This document shows positions 48,063 through 57,816 of a stretch of 64,000 nucleotides of DNA, piece after piece (within the stretch, counting starts at the first letter, position 1; each line of letters begins with the position of its first letter). The DNA lies in NCBI RefSeq assembly GCF_028618525.1, contig NZ_JAQITC010000002.1, positions 124,001 through 188,000 of the forward strand, given 5' to 3'. The notes below the pieces were generated by a model. The model worked only from the letters and a program-made list of their open reading frames with translations, was not told the origin of the DNA and did not search any database. The DNA is from Bartonella sp. AU55XJBT. Its GTDB lineage: Bacteria; Pseudomonadota; Alphaproteobacteria; Rhizobiales; Rhizobiaceae. Both the position numbers and the translations under genes were made by a program.

Positions 48063-49325
48063 TTAAACATTTTTTTCAAGCCATTGACCAATGATATTCT
48101 CCAAAACAGTCTGGATATTCTCTTGCTTGATGTCATCAATAAGCTCAGCAATAAATCCTTTAATCAAAAGAGCTCGAGCCGTTTTAAATGGAATACCACG
48201 CGCCATGAGATAGAAAAGATAATCATGATTAATATTAGCAACTGTTGCGCCATGACCACAGGCAACATCATCGGCAAAAATTTCCAGCTCAGGTTTTGCG
48301 TTAAATTCTGCATCATCTGAAAGGATAAGGCTATTACAAGCCATGCGTGCATCTGTTTTTTGCGCTTTTTGAGCAACACGTATGATCCCTTGAAAAACCC
48401 CCACTGCTTTATCGGTAACCACATTGCGTATAATTTCGGTTGATGTTGATTTTTCTTCCACGTGACGAACAGTCATTGTAAGATCACTATGAGTTTGTCC
48501 TGATAGTAAATTTATAACGCGTAATTGAAAATCAGATTTTTCTCCCTGTAACTCAATATCGACTTCCTGACGATTGAGTTGACTCCCTATATTAATGACA
48601 TAAAGTGATAATTTTGCTCCTTGAGCGAGAACAGCACGCAATCGACCAAACTGCGTAGAATTAAAACCACGATTGCGAATAAGAATCCATGTAACATCAC
48701 TATGAGCGGTAATATTTAATGAAAATATTGAACTGACAAAGGTCTCTTGATCATTGCCAACCTGATGTTCAACAAACATAACTTGACTATTTTTATCAAC
48801 TTTTATGTCTGAAAAAGTATGGGATTGTCCTCCCATTTGTATATTTTGTAATTCAATAGGTCTATTTAACTTTGTATTTTCAGGAATATGGAAAAGCCAG
48901 CCATCCGTAACAAAAGCTGTATTTAACTGTCCAATAAAATCTTCATCAGAAATGTTTTGATCTATTTTTATAGAATTCTCTTCTAATGCATCTGAAAGGC
49001 GTTTTACTGTAATTTTGTCTACCTTTGGCTGTATCGATGTTTTTCCATTGTTCATGGAAAAAACAGCACTATCTGAGAATAATGCGTCAACAGATTGATT
49101 GTCTTGAATTTTTAAAAAATTGCTCACAGACTTCAATAATGTACGCAAATTGGTATAATGCCAACTTTCAATTTTACGGGAAGGAAGCCGTGACCTTTGA
49201 AACTGCTCAATAGCTTTCTTGCGGATTGCTCGCACAGCTTTATCACCAGGTAAGTCGTTGACATACTGATTGAAACTCCTGAGTATATCTTCTTCAACTG
49301 CTAACAAATTTTGCTGTGTCTTCAT
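48063..49325 (-). CDS. sufD: Fe-S cluster assembly protein SufD
   Basis: A scaffold partner of SufB in the SufBC2D complex, 420 aa. It has the beta-helical SufBD domain, with C-terminal NAKPELEIFADDVACGHGATVANINHDYLFYLMARGIPFKTARALLIKGF spanning the conserved histidine region; each stretch is typical of SufD. The ATG at 49325 (MKTQQNLLAVEE) is preceded by GAGG; a TTG five codons earlier is open. It lies 11 bases after sufC. Confidence 0.94.
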   Translation of the reverse strand: MKTQQNLLAVEEDILRSFNQYVNDLPGDKAVRAIRKKAIEQFQRSRLPSRKIESWHYTNLRTLLKSVSNFLKIQDNQSVDALFSDSAVFSMNNGKTSIQPKVDKITVKRLSDALEENSIKIDQNISDEDFIGQLNTAFVTDGWLFHIPENTKLNRPIELQNIQMGGQSHTFSDIKVDKNSQVMFVEHQVGNDQETFVSSIFSLNITAHSDVTWILIRNRGFNSTQFGRLRAVLAQGAKLSLYVINIGSQLNRQEVDIELQGEKSDFQLRVINLLSGQTHSDLTMTVRHVEEKSTSTEIIRNVVTDKAVGVFQGIIRVAQKAQKTDARMACNSLILSDDAEFNAKPELEIFADDVACGHGATVANINHDYLFYLMARGIPFKTARALLIKGFIAELIDDIKQENIQTVLENIIGQWLEKNV

Positions 49326-49336
49326 ACTCAATATCC

Positions 49337-50092
49337 TCAAACCGCTTCCTTGATAAGATCAGCATATCCATTTTGCTCTAAATAGAGTGCTAAGGATTTA
49401 TCTCCGCTTTTGATAATTCGTCCTTTATAAAGAACATGTACCGTATCAGGGATAATATAATTAAGTAGCCGTTGATAATGGGTAATCACCAAAAATGAAC
49501 GTTTTGAATCTCGAAGTTTATTAACACCGTCTGCAACAATTTTTAGTGCATCAATATCTAAACCAGAATCCGTTTCATCTAAAATGCAAAGTTTAGGTTC
49601 AAGAAGTGCCATTTGCAAAATTTCAGCGCGTTTTTTTTCTCCCCCTGAAAAACCTACATTTAATGGACGTTTTAGCATATCCATATCTATTTCAAGTTTA
49701 GCTGAAACCTCTTTAACATATTTTATAAATTCAGGAATTTTAAGCTCTTCATCACCTCGCGCCTTGCGTTGAGAATTCATCGCAACTTTTAAAAATTCCA
49801 TCGTTGCTACTCCTGGTATTTCCATTGGATATTGAAATGCAAGAAAAATACCATATGCAGCACGCTCTGCTGGATCCATTTCTAAAATTGATTGGCCATT
49901 ATAGAGAATATCTCCTTCTGTTATTTCATAATCATCACGACCAGCAAGCAAATAAGACAAAGTTGATTTTCCAGCTCCATTTTGTCCCATGATAGCGGCA
50001 ACTTCTCCATCTTGAACCGTCAAGTTTAAACCACGAATAACTTCTGTATCCGTCCCAACAATACGGGCGCGTAAATCTTTTATCTCTAACAT
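49337..50092 (-). CDS. sufC: Fe-S assembly ATPase SufC
   Basis: An ABC-type ATPase of the SUF scaffold, 251 aa. Walker A is GQNGAGKSTLS (about 36-46), the signature is FSGGEKKRAEILQMALLEP and Walker B is LCILDETDSGLDIDAL, which is the SufC pattern. The ATG at 50092 (MLEIKDLRARIVG) has AGGA upstream. The open frame extends 20 codons upstream without family support. The sufB-sufC gap is 159 bases, longer than other gaps in the operon. Confidence 0.96.
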   Translation of the reverse strand: MLEIKDLRARIVGTDTEVIRGLNLTVQDGEVAAIMGQNGAGKSTLSYLLAGRDDYEITEGDILYNGQSILEMDPAERAAYGIFLAFQYPMEIPGVATMEFLKVAMNSQRKARGDEELKIPEFIKYVKEVSAKLEIDMDMLKRPLNVGFSGGEKKRAEILQMALLEPKLCILDETDSGLDIDALKIVADGVNKLRDSKRSFLVITHYQRLLNYIIPDTVHVLYKGRIIKSGDKSLALYLEQNGYADLIKEAV

Positions 50093-50251
50093 TATTAAAT
50101 CCTGTTCTGGCTGTTTTTTCAGATACCGATGCGTATTATTTCGCCTTAGCATCCATCTCTTTTTGTAATCACCATAGAGGTCATTTTTACATTATTTTCT
50201 ACTGTTACAGCCTTTTTGCAACAAGTATTCTATTTATCTCATTAAATAAAA

Positions 50252-51763
50252 TTATCCAACACTACCTTCAAGACTAATACCAATAAGCTTTTGCGCTTCG
50301 ACAGCAAATTCCATGGGAAGTTTTTGAATGACCTCTTTTACAAAACCATTGACAATTAATGCGATAGCTTCTTCTTCGGGAATTCCTCTCTGCATAACAT
50401 AAAAAAGTTGGTCATCAGAAATTTTTGATGTTGTGGCTTCATGTTCAAACTGAGCTGTTGCATTTTTTGCTTCAATATAAGGAACTGTATGCGCACCACA
50501 ATCATTCCCGATTAACAAACTATCACATTGTGTAAAGTTACGCGCGTTTTTTGCTTTTCGATAGGCTGTGACTTGTCCTCGATAAGTATTATTTGAAAAA
50601 CCAGCAGAAATGCCTTTGGAAATAATACGACTGGAGGTATTTTTTCCTAAGTGAATCATTTTTGTACCGGAATCAATTTGTTGGTAACCATTTGCAACAG
50701 CAATAGAATAAAATTCTCCACGCGCATTATCACCGCGGAGTAGACAGGATGGATATTTCCAAGTAATCGCAGAACCAGTCTCAACTTGTGTCCATGAAAT
50801 TTTAGAGTTGTGCCCTCGACAATCTCCACGCTTTGTCACAAAATTATAAATACCGCCCTTTCCCTCTTTATCGCCAGGATACCAGTTTTGTACCGTAGAA
50901 TATTTAATCTCTGCATTTTCAAGGGCAATAAGCTCAACAACAGCAGCATGAAGTTGATTTTCATCACGTTGGGGAGCTGTACATCCTTCAAGATAAGAAA
51001 CATAGGAATCTTCGGCGGCAATAATCAATGTACGCTCAAATTGTCCAGTGTTACGTTCATTAATCCTAAAATAAGTTGAAAGCTCCATAGGACAACGAAC
51101 CCCTTTGGGGATATAAACAAATGAACCATCTGTAAAGACAGCTGCATTTAAGGCCGCATAATAATTGTCCCCTACTGGTACAACCGTTCCCAAATATTCT
51201 TTAATAAGCTCAGAATGTTCAATAATCGCCTCTGAAATAGAACAAAAAATCACACCAGCACGTGCCAGCTCTTTTTTGAATGTTGTTACAACAGAAACAG
51301 AATCAAAGACCGCATCAACAGCCACTTGCCCCGATACAGATACATTATCATCAAAAGTAGAAGGATCAGACTGTTTTCTTACCCCTGCCAAAATCTCTTG
51401 TTCTTTAAGAGGAATACCAAGTTTTTCGTACGTTGCTAATAACTCCGGATCCACTTCGTCCAGAGATTTTGGTCCTGTATGATTTTTAGGAGCAGCATAA
51501 TAATAAAGCTCCTGAAAATCAATTTTAGGATATTCAAGACGCGCCCAATGAGGCTCTTTCATTGTCAGCCAACGGCGGTAAGCTTGTAAGCGCCATGTTA
51601 GCATCCATTCAGGCTCGTTTTTTTTAGCAGAAATAAATTTGATAATATCTTCATTCAAACCTTTCGGCGCTTTATCCGTTTTAATTTTTGTTTCAAAACC
51701 ATATTTATATTGGTCAACATCTATTTCACGGACTTGGCGTATCGTTTCTTGTACTGCCGGCAT
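50252..51763 (-). CDS. sufB: Fe-S cluster assembly protein SufB
   Basis: The main scaffold subunit on which SUF clusters form, 503 aa. Landmarks include [44 protein letters not shown] as successive SufB segments, [30 protein letters not shown] and [22 protein letters not shown]. Several cysteines lie in the conserved beta-helix. It is second in the operon, 158 bases after the first cysteine desulfurase. Confidence 0.96.
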   Translation of the reverse strand: MPAVQETIRQVREIDVDQYKYGFETKIKTDKAPKGLNEDIIKFISAKKNEPEWMLTWRLQAYRRWLTMKEPHWARLEYPKIDFQELYYYAAPKNHTGPKSLDEVDPELLATYEKLGIPLKEQEILAGVRKQSDPSTFDDNVSVSGQVAVDAVFDSVSVVTTFKKELARAGVIFCSISEAIIEHSELIKEYLGTVVPVGDNYYAALNAAVFTDGSFVYIPKGVRCPMELSTYFRINERNTGQFERTLIIAAEDSYVSYLEGCTAPQRDENQLHAAVVELIALENAEIKYSTVQNWYPGDKEGKGGIYNFVTKRGDCRGHNSKISWTQVETGSAITWKYPSCLLRGDNARGEFYSIAVANGYQQIDSGTKMIHLGKNTSSRIISKGISAGFSNNTYRGQVTAYRKAKNARNFTQCDSLLIGNDCGAHTVPYIEAKNATAQFEHEATTSKISDDQLFYVMQRGIPEEEAIALIVNGFVKEVIQKLPMEFAVEAQKLIGISLEGSVG

Positions 51764-51921
51764 AAATCTTCTCCATTTTTTGGCATCAAAAACCGGTAAC
51801 TAAAAGTCTTGTTTTTACAAGATTAAAATTAAGCAAGTTATCTCCTAGGCTATAGGTAAAGTGCTAAAATTTCAATCAAAGTTATTTTATTTTTAAAATA
51901 ATTCTAATTTTTATAATTTTC

Positions 51922-53079
51922 TCACAATAAAATTTTATCCTTTTTTTTGCTTATCATTTGAGAAAAAAACAATAGAAAATCATCAATATCTTCAGAGGTT
52001 GTATCACGTCCCAGCGAAATGCGAATGGCACCATTTGGAACATGATACCCCATTGCTTCCAACACTTTGCTTTGTTTTACTTTTCCCGAAGAACAAGCAG
52101 AGCCTGCTGATACAGAAAAACCTTCTAAATCAAAAGCAATTTGCATAGTTTCAGCTTTTATATTTTTCATGGTAAAGTAAGTTGTATTTGGCAAACGTTG
52201 AACTCTTTTGCCAAAAATTTCAATATTTTGACTTATTTTTTGGAGTCCATCTTCTAATTTATTACGTAAATATAGTAACTGTTTTATTTCTTCTTGTGTG
52301 AGACAATCAGCCATTGCTGCTCCAAAAGCAGCAATAAGAGGCAATGCTTCTGTTCCTCCACGTAGGCCTTTTTCTTGCCCTCCTCCGATAATAAGAGGAT
52401 GTGGCATCAGAAGATTGCCACATGAAACAAAAGCACCAACTCCTTTAGGACCACCAACTTTATGGGCAGATAGTATAAAAAAGTCTCCTCCTAGCTGATT
52501 AATATCAACAAAATTTTTATCGATATATTGTGATAAATCAACAATAAGAGTACCGCCTAAATCACGAACAATAGCCGCTATTTCTTTTAATGGTTGGATA
52601 ACACCCGTTTCACTATTTGCAGCTTGAATAGCAACAAGAGGTAAACCTTTTGTTTTATCGTGAGCCCTTAAGAGTGATATTAATTTATCTTGTTGAATAA
52701 GCCCATCTTGATCAACAGCAATGACACTTATCAATTCTTTAGAGAAACGCCCTCCTTCTGCAACAGAGGGATGTTCAGTCGCTCCAAGGTAAAGATGGGA
52801 AAATTGAACCTTTGCATTCCCCATCGTGTAAAAGGGGGTTAACAAAGTCATTGCTGCTTCACTCGCACCAGAGGTAAAGACAACGTTATCCGGATCTGTT
52901 TTAATATTTTCAGCGATTTGTCGGCGCGCCTTTTGCAATAAAGTTTTAGCAGCACGCCCTTCCGTATGAACAGATGATGGATTACCAAATATCTCTAAAG
53001 ATTCCAGTAACGCCATCCGCGCCACTTTTTTGAGCGGTGTTGTTGCGTTATGATCAAAATATCGGCGTTTTATAACCAT
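51922..53079 (-). CDS. Cysteine desulfurase, NifS/IscS type (group I)
   Basis: A second cysteine desulfurase heading the suf operon, 385 aa from the ATG at 53079 (MVIKRRYFDHNATTPL). A TTG four codons earlier is also open. The PLP lysine is in LSAHKVGGPKGVGAFV, and the catalytic cysteine is in the group I loop SAGSACSSGKVKQSKVLEAMG. Having both a group I and a group II enzyme in one suf operon is the known rhizobial arrangement. It is divergent from an alpha/beta hydrolase across about 160 bases; I saw no clear RirA or Rrf2 operator there. Confidence 0.93.
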   Translation of the reverse strand: MVIKRRYFDHNATTPLKKVARMALLESLEIFGNPSSVHTEGRAAKTLLQKARRQIAENIKTDPDNVVFTSGASEAAMTLLTPFYTMGNAKVQFSHLYLGATEHPSVAEGGRFSKELISVIAVDQDGLIQQDKLISLLRAHDKTKGLPLVAIQAANSETGVIQPLKEIAAIVRDLGGTLIVDLSQYIDKNFVDINQLGGDFFILSAHKVGGPKGVGAFVSCGNLLMPHPLIIGGGQEKGLRGGTEALPLIAAFGAAMADCLTQEEIKQLLYLRNKLEDGLQKISQNIEIFGKRVQRLPNTTYFTMKNIKAETMQIAFDLEGFSVSAGSACSSGKVKQSKVLEAMGYHVPNGAIRISLGRDTTSEDIDDFLLFFSQMISKKKDKILL

Positions 53080-53240
53080 TTTACGTCGCAATCATTAATC
53101 TTATGAATTGATGAAAAAAATAGCGCAATTTTCTTGAAAAGTGCACTTAAAAAAGAATATCTAATGATTATTTAAGAGATTCTATGGTAAAAGTCGACCA
53201 AGGTCAATGAGAGCGTTTTATAGCATTTAAGGAGCATTTT

Positions 53241-53921
53241 ATGCCAGAAATTATTTTTAACGGTCCCGCGGGTCGGCTCGAAGGGCGTTATCAACCTTCA
53301 CAACAAAAAAATGCGCCCATTGCAATCATTTTGCATCCTCATCCTCAATTTGGTGGAACGATGAATCATAAAATTGTCTATGATCTCTTTTATATGTTCC
53401 AACAACGTGGCTTTACAACTCTCCGTTTTAACTTTCGTGGTATTGGTCGCAGTCAGGGGGAATTTGATTATGGAATAGGAGAACTTTCAGATGCGGCGGC
53501 GGCTCTCGATTGGGTGCAAACACAACATCCAGACTCTAAAAATTGCTGGGTAGCAGGATATTCATTTGGAGCATGGATTGGTATGCAGCTTTTAATGCGC
53601 CGACCAGAAATTGAGGGATTTATCTCTGTTGCCCCTCAGCCTAATGTTTATGACTTTTCATTTCTTGCACCTTGTCCCTCCTCTGGGCTTATTATTCATG
53701 GTGGTATTGATAAAGTCGCCCCCCCAAAAGACGTTCAAATGCTTGTTGATAAATTGAAAACACAAAAAGGTATTATCATCACGCAAGAAATACTAGAAGG
53801 AGCTAATCACTTTTTTAGTGGATGCCATGAAGAGCTTATTGAACGATGTGCCCACTATTTGGATAATCATATTACCAATGAATTTCTCGCTCCCCCTCCT
53901 GAAATACTTTCACTCACTTAG
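53241..53921 (+). CDS. Alpha/beta-fold hydrolase (dienelactone-hydrolase-like)
   Basis: A 226-aa alpha/beta hydrolase. IILHPHPQFGGTMNHK (about 31-46) is the oxyanion region, FNFRGIGRSQGEFDYG follows, the nucleophile elbow is AGYSFGAWIG, the acid is probably the Asp in HGGIDKVAP, and the catalytic histidine is in EGANHFFSG. This group is conserved in alphaproteobacteria. Its substrate is unknown. The ATG has AAGGAG upstream. Confidence 0.9.
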   Translation: MPEIIFNGPAGRLEGRYQPSQQKNAPIAIILHPHPQFGGTMNHKIVYDLFYMFQQRGFTTLRFNFRGIGRSQGEFDYGIGELSDAAAALDWVQTQHPDSKNCWVAGYSFGAWIGMQLLMRRPEIEGFISVAPQPNVYDFSFLAPCPSSGLIIHGGIDKVAPPKDVQMLVDKLKTQKGIIITQEILEGANHFFSGCHEELIERCAHYLDNHITNEFLAPPPEILSLT

Positions 53922-54239
53922 GAAAACACAACAGATTTATAAAAAATCAGTAAAAATCGCCTCTGATCATAACTAAAGTGATTTTTTTTCAGATTGTATT
54001 CGTAACTTTTCTGAATTTTATTTTAGGATAAAAAGTGTCTTTTTTTATTTACTGGTTTCCGTTAAATTATCTTTTTAAGCGTAAAAAGGGAATAATACTC
54101 GTATTATTATCTTCATTGCCAATATGTCTGGTTCTCTTGTGGTTTATGTGTCATTCATGGTAGATAAGGCATTAATGATCTATTATATAATCACCTGTTA
54201 TATAAAATGAAAACCCTCTTAAATTAGGAAATTGACTCT
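53922..54239. other. Intergenic region before tyrS
   Basis: About 320 AT-rich bases. A weak AT-dominated stem at 53952-53960 / 53978-53986, followed by T residues, may terminate the upstream hydrolase message. The rest should hold the tyrS promoter. Nothing else was recognised. Confidence 0.45.
53952..53989 (+). terminator. Weak AT-rich terminator-like stem after the 53.2-kb hydrolase
   Basis: AAAAATCGC (53952-53960) can pair with GTGATTTTT (53978-53986) with one G-T pair and a long 17-base loop, followed by more T. The stem is AT-rich, so confidence is low. Confidence 0.3.
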
Positions 54240-55493
54240 GTGTTTGCCTTTAAATCTGATTTTTTACACATTATGAACGAACGTGGTTTTATCCACCAAG
54301 TTTCAGATGAAAAGGGCTTAGATGATCTTTTTTCAAAAGAAACTGTAAGCGCTTATATCGGATTTGATCCAACAGCATCGAGTTTACATGCTGGAAGTCT
54401 TCTCCAAATTATGATGCTTTATTGGCTACAAAAAACGGGGCATCGCCCCATTGCTTTGATGGGCGGAGGGACAGGATTGATCGGTGATCCTTCCTTTAAA
54501 GATGAAGCACGACGGCTTCTAACACAAGATGATATTGCTACCAATATTGATGGTATTAAAAGGGTATTTGCTAACTATTTGACATTCGGTGATCGAGAAA
54601 CCGATGCTTGTATTGTGAATAATGCTGAATGGTTGTGCAATTTAAATTACTTAGAATTTTTGCGTGATGTAGGAAAGCATTTTTCTGTCAACCGTATGTT
54701 GTCATTTGATTCTGTTAAACTCAGACTTGAGCGTGAACACTCTTTGTCCTTCTTAGAGTTTAATTATATGATTCTGCAAGCTTATGACTTTGTTGAACTT
54801 CATAAACGCTATGGATTGCGTATGCAAATGGGGGGGTCTGATCAATGGGGAAACATTATTAACGGAATTGAATTAGGGCATCGCTTAGGAACACCACAAT
54901 TATACGCGTTAACATCACCATTGCTGACAACCTCTTCCGGTGCCAAAATGGGTAAATCATTGCATGGTGCTGTATGGCTTAATGCCGATATGCTTTCACC
55001 TTATCAATTTTGGCAATATTGGCGCAATACAGAAGACGCTGATGTAACACGATTTTTAAAGCTCTATACCACATTACCCATGGATGAGATTCTCAAACTT
55101 TCTCTCTTACAAGGGAGCGAAATTAACGAAGCAAAAAAAATTCTGGCAACAGAAATTACCACAATGTTGCATGGACGCGATCTTGCTGATGCAGCAGCAG
55201 AGACTGCTCGTAAAACGTTTGAAGAAAAAACACTTGGAGAAAATCTTCCAACAGTTGAAATGAACGCAATAGAATTAAAAACGGGTGCTGGATTACTCTC
55301 TCTTTTAGTAAAAGCAGGACTCGCCAAATCCAATAGTGAGGCGCGCCGTCACATTCAAGGTGGAGGGATACGTGTTAATGATCAAATCATAAAGGATGAA
55401 ACACACCTTATTATTGAAAAAGATGTCACGACAAAAGGAATCATTAAACTTTCTTTTGGTAAGAAAAAACATGTATTGATCAAACCTCTATAA
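54240..55493 (+). CDS. tyrS: Tyrosyl-tRNA synthetase
   Basis: A class I synthetase charging tRNA-Tyr, 417 aa. The HIGH-like motif is in [20 protein letters not shown] (about 40-59), [17 protein letters not shown] is the tyrosine-binding segment, and the KMSKS-like loop is [15 protein letters not shown]-terminal S4 RNA-binding domain follows ([20 protein letters not shown]). The start is a GTG at 54240; an ATG at codon 12 is an alternative. Confidence 0.95.
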   Translation: MFAFKSDFLHIMNERGFIHQVSDEKGLDDLFSKETVSAYIGFDPTASSLHAGSLLQIMMLYWLQKTGHRPIALMGGGTGLIGDPSFKDEARRLLTQDDIATNIDGIKRVFANYLTFGDRETDACIVNNAEWLCNLNYLEFLRDVGKHFSVNRMLSFDSVKLRLEREHSLSFLEFNYMILQAYDFVELHKRYGLRMQMGGSDQWGNIINGIELGHRLGTPQLYALTSPLLTTSSGAKMGKSLHGAVWLNADMLSPYQFWQYWRNTEDADVTRFLKLYTTLPMDEILKLSLLQGSEINEAKKILATEITTMLHGRDLADAAAETARKTFEEKTLGENLPTVEMNAIELKTGAGLLSLLVKAGLAKSNSEARRHIQGGGIRVNDQIIKDETHLIIEKDVTTKGIIKLSFGKKKHVLIKPL

Positions 55494-55707
55494 TCTATTG
55501 ATATATCATTCATTTTATAGATTTTTATCCCATGGTAGTGATATTTTTTTACGCTTTTTTTGTTCATTTTTTCATTTAGTTTTTATGACAGAATAATTTT
55601 TCTAGGATAGCGAAAAATCTTTGAAAATTTTATTCTAAAGAGTTGAAACTTTATTCCTTCTCTGTATGCTACTCATTGATCTTTTCACTCAAAAAGAAAG
55701 ATAAAAC

Positions 55708-56193
55708 ATGACAAAATCAATGAAAGGGACTCTTGCTCCTGATTTTAACTTGCCACGTGATGGAGGAGAGATAGCCTGTCTTTCTGACTTTAGAGGCAAA
55801 CCTGTTGTCTTATATTTTTATCCCAAAGATGATACAAGTGGATGCACAAGCGAAGCTCTTGATTTTACAAAATTAAAGACAAAATTTGATGAAATCGGTG
55901 TTGCTGTTATTGGCATTTCTCCAGATAATGTAAAAAAACACGATAAATTCAAAGTAAAACATGGACTTGATGTTATTTTGGTTTCTGATGAAGAAAAAAC
56001 AACCCTTGAAGCTTATGGTGTTTGGGTAGAGAAAAGCATGTATGGACGCAAATATATGGGTGTCGAACGGAGTACTTTTTTAATTGATGCAAATGGAAAA
56101 ATAGCAGAAGAATGGCGCAAAGTCAGTGTAGCTGGACACGCTGAAGATGTTTTAGCTGCTGCAACGCTTTTACATCGTAAGGATGGGATATGA
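55708..56193 (+). CDS. bcp: Peroxiredoxin, BCP/PrxQ type
   Basis: A thiol peroxidase, 161 aa. GTLAPDFNLPRDGGE opens the thioredoxin fold, and the peroxidatic cysteine is in YPKDDTSGCTSEALDF. The position five residues later, where two-cysteine BCPs have the resolving cysteine, is not cysteine here, so this is probably a one-cysteine type that uses an external thiol. GVERSTFLIDANGKI is conserved. Confidence 0.94.
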   Translation: MTKSMKGTLAPDFNLPRDGGEIACLSDFRGKPVVLYFYPKDDTSGCTSEALDFTKLKTKFDEIGVAVIGISPDNVKKHDKFKVKHGLDVILVSDEEKTTLEAYGVWVEKSMYGRKYMGVERSTFLIDANGKIAEEWRKVSVAGHAEDVLAAATLLHRKDGI

Positions 56194-56519
56194 ACTACGG
56201 GGTATAATATATACTTTTAAAAGCAACAGACTCCCTCCCCAATAGATTTTATTTTTCCAACGGATTCAGTTTTTGCAATACATTGATTTATAAAAATAAC
56301 TGATTATTTATATTTAAACCAACCTTCTGGATATCGTGAATTTTTCTCCAAATTCACTCGTTCCTGTCATAAGCATGATTGGCTTGTGAGAAAAAACTTT
56401 GAAAAAAGAACAATAAAATGTGAATCTTTCACGTATCAAGGGCTATCAATATATCACAACATCCACAAAACGAGCAATTTAAGAAATAAATCTGCATAGT
56501 TTGAAGGTGGAATATATCA
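56194..56519. other. Intergenic region between bcp and prfB
   Basis: About 325 bases between convergent genes bcp (+) and prfB (-). I saw no gene, no good terminator hairpin and no repeat. Confidence 0.45.
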
Positions 56520-57648
56520 TTAACGAATATCCTCAACTTCTTTGTCTTTTCCATAAATACGTTGAGAAAGTGCGGCCTCTATAAATGCATCTAAGTTCCC
56601 ATTAAGGACGGATTGTGGATCAGTATTTTCAATCCCTGTACGTAAGTCTTTTACAAGTTGATAAGGTTGAAGAACATAAGATCTAATTTGATGTCCCCAT
56701 CCAATTTCTGTTTTAGAAGCTTCAACAGCATTGGTTTCTTCTTCTCTTTTTTTGAGTTCTTCTTCATAAAGACGTGCACGGAGCATCGACCAAGCCGTGG
56801 CGCGATTTTTATGCTGTGAACGCTCAGTTTGACATTGCACAACAATACCCGTTTTTATATGTGTGATGCGAACGGCAGAGTCTGTCGTATTAACATGTTG
56901 TCCTCCTGCTCCCGAAGCACGATAGGTATCGATACGCACATCTGCTTCTGAAACATCAACCTCAATATCATCATCAATAACCGGATAAACCCAAATGCTT
57001 GCAAAAGAAGTATGGCGCTTTGCATTCGAATCAAATGGGGAAATTCGTACCAAGCGATGAACGCCTGATTCTGTTTTTAACAATCCATAAGCATTATGCC
57101 CTTTTACAAGAATCGTCGCTGACTTTATTCCTGCTTCTTCTCCATCATGAATTTCTAAAACTTCAACCTTCATTTCATGTTGTTCAGCCCAGCGCATATA
57201 CATACGCAACAACATAGAAGCCCAATCTTGGCTTTCAGTTCCCCCTGCCCCTGCATGAACTTCTAAATAGGTATCATTAGGGTCTGCCTCTCCTGAAAGA
57301 AGCACATCAATTTGCCTTTTATCGATTTCACTTTTAAGATTACGTATTGAATTTTCCGCATCAGCAATAATTTCAACATCACTTTCTTCTTCCCCCATTG
57401 CAATGAGCTCAATGCATTCTTCAAGTGTTTTTGTAAATGATAAAAGACCATTGATTGAATCATCAAGACGTTGACGCTCACGCATCATATCCTGTGCTTG
57501 TTGCGCATCATTCCATAATGATGGATCTTCTGCTTTTTGATTAAGATATTCGAGACGCTTTAGTGATTGATCCCAGTCAAAGATGCCCCCTTAGCAACTG
57601 AATTGCTTGTCGGATTTCATCAACTAACGTTTCTATTTCTGCTCGCAT
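56520..57648 (-). CDS. prfB: Peptide chain release factor 2, with programmed +1 frameshift
   Basis: Recognises UGA and UAA stop codons. The full product is 375 aa in two pieces. ATG at 57648 begins MRAEIETLVDEIRQAIQLLR and runs 23 codons to an in-frame TGA (57579-57577). The shift site is AGGGGG-CAT-CTT-TGA-C: a Shine-Dalgarno-like AGGGGG just before CTT TGA, as in classical RF2 genes. Skipping the T at 57579 continues DWDQSLKRLEYL to the stop at 56520. GGQ is in SGAGGQHVNTTDSAVR, and the SPF stop-recognition tripeptide is in VRISPFDSNAKR. The ORF starting at 57488 alone would miss the first domain. Low RF2 levels should raise frameshifting (autoregulation). Confidence 0.95.
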
Positions 57649-57816
57649 AATTTAACACCGTATTTTTTTACACTCTTTCTGATTATGTCCTCAGCATTCT
57701 ATACAAATTTAATAGCCTTTATCAAAAAATGGAATGGATCCATCATTCTATTTACAGGACCAATACTGTAAAAAACAGATAAAAACCAAGACTCATAGCA
57801 AAGAAGATTTTGTTGG

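Noticed and set aside
53080..53240. TCA-N9-TGA dyad in the iscS / hydrolase gap as an iron-responsive RirA site
   Set aside because: The reported RirA motif is the opposite arrangement (TGA-N9-TCA), and no second element supports it.
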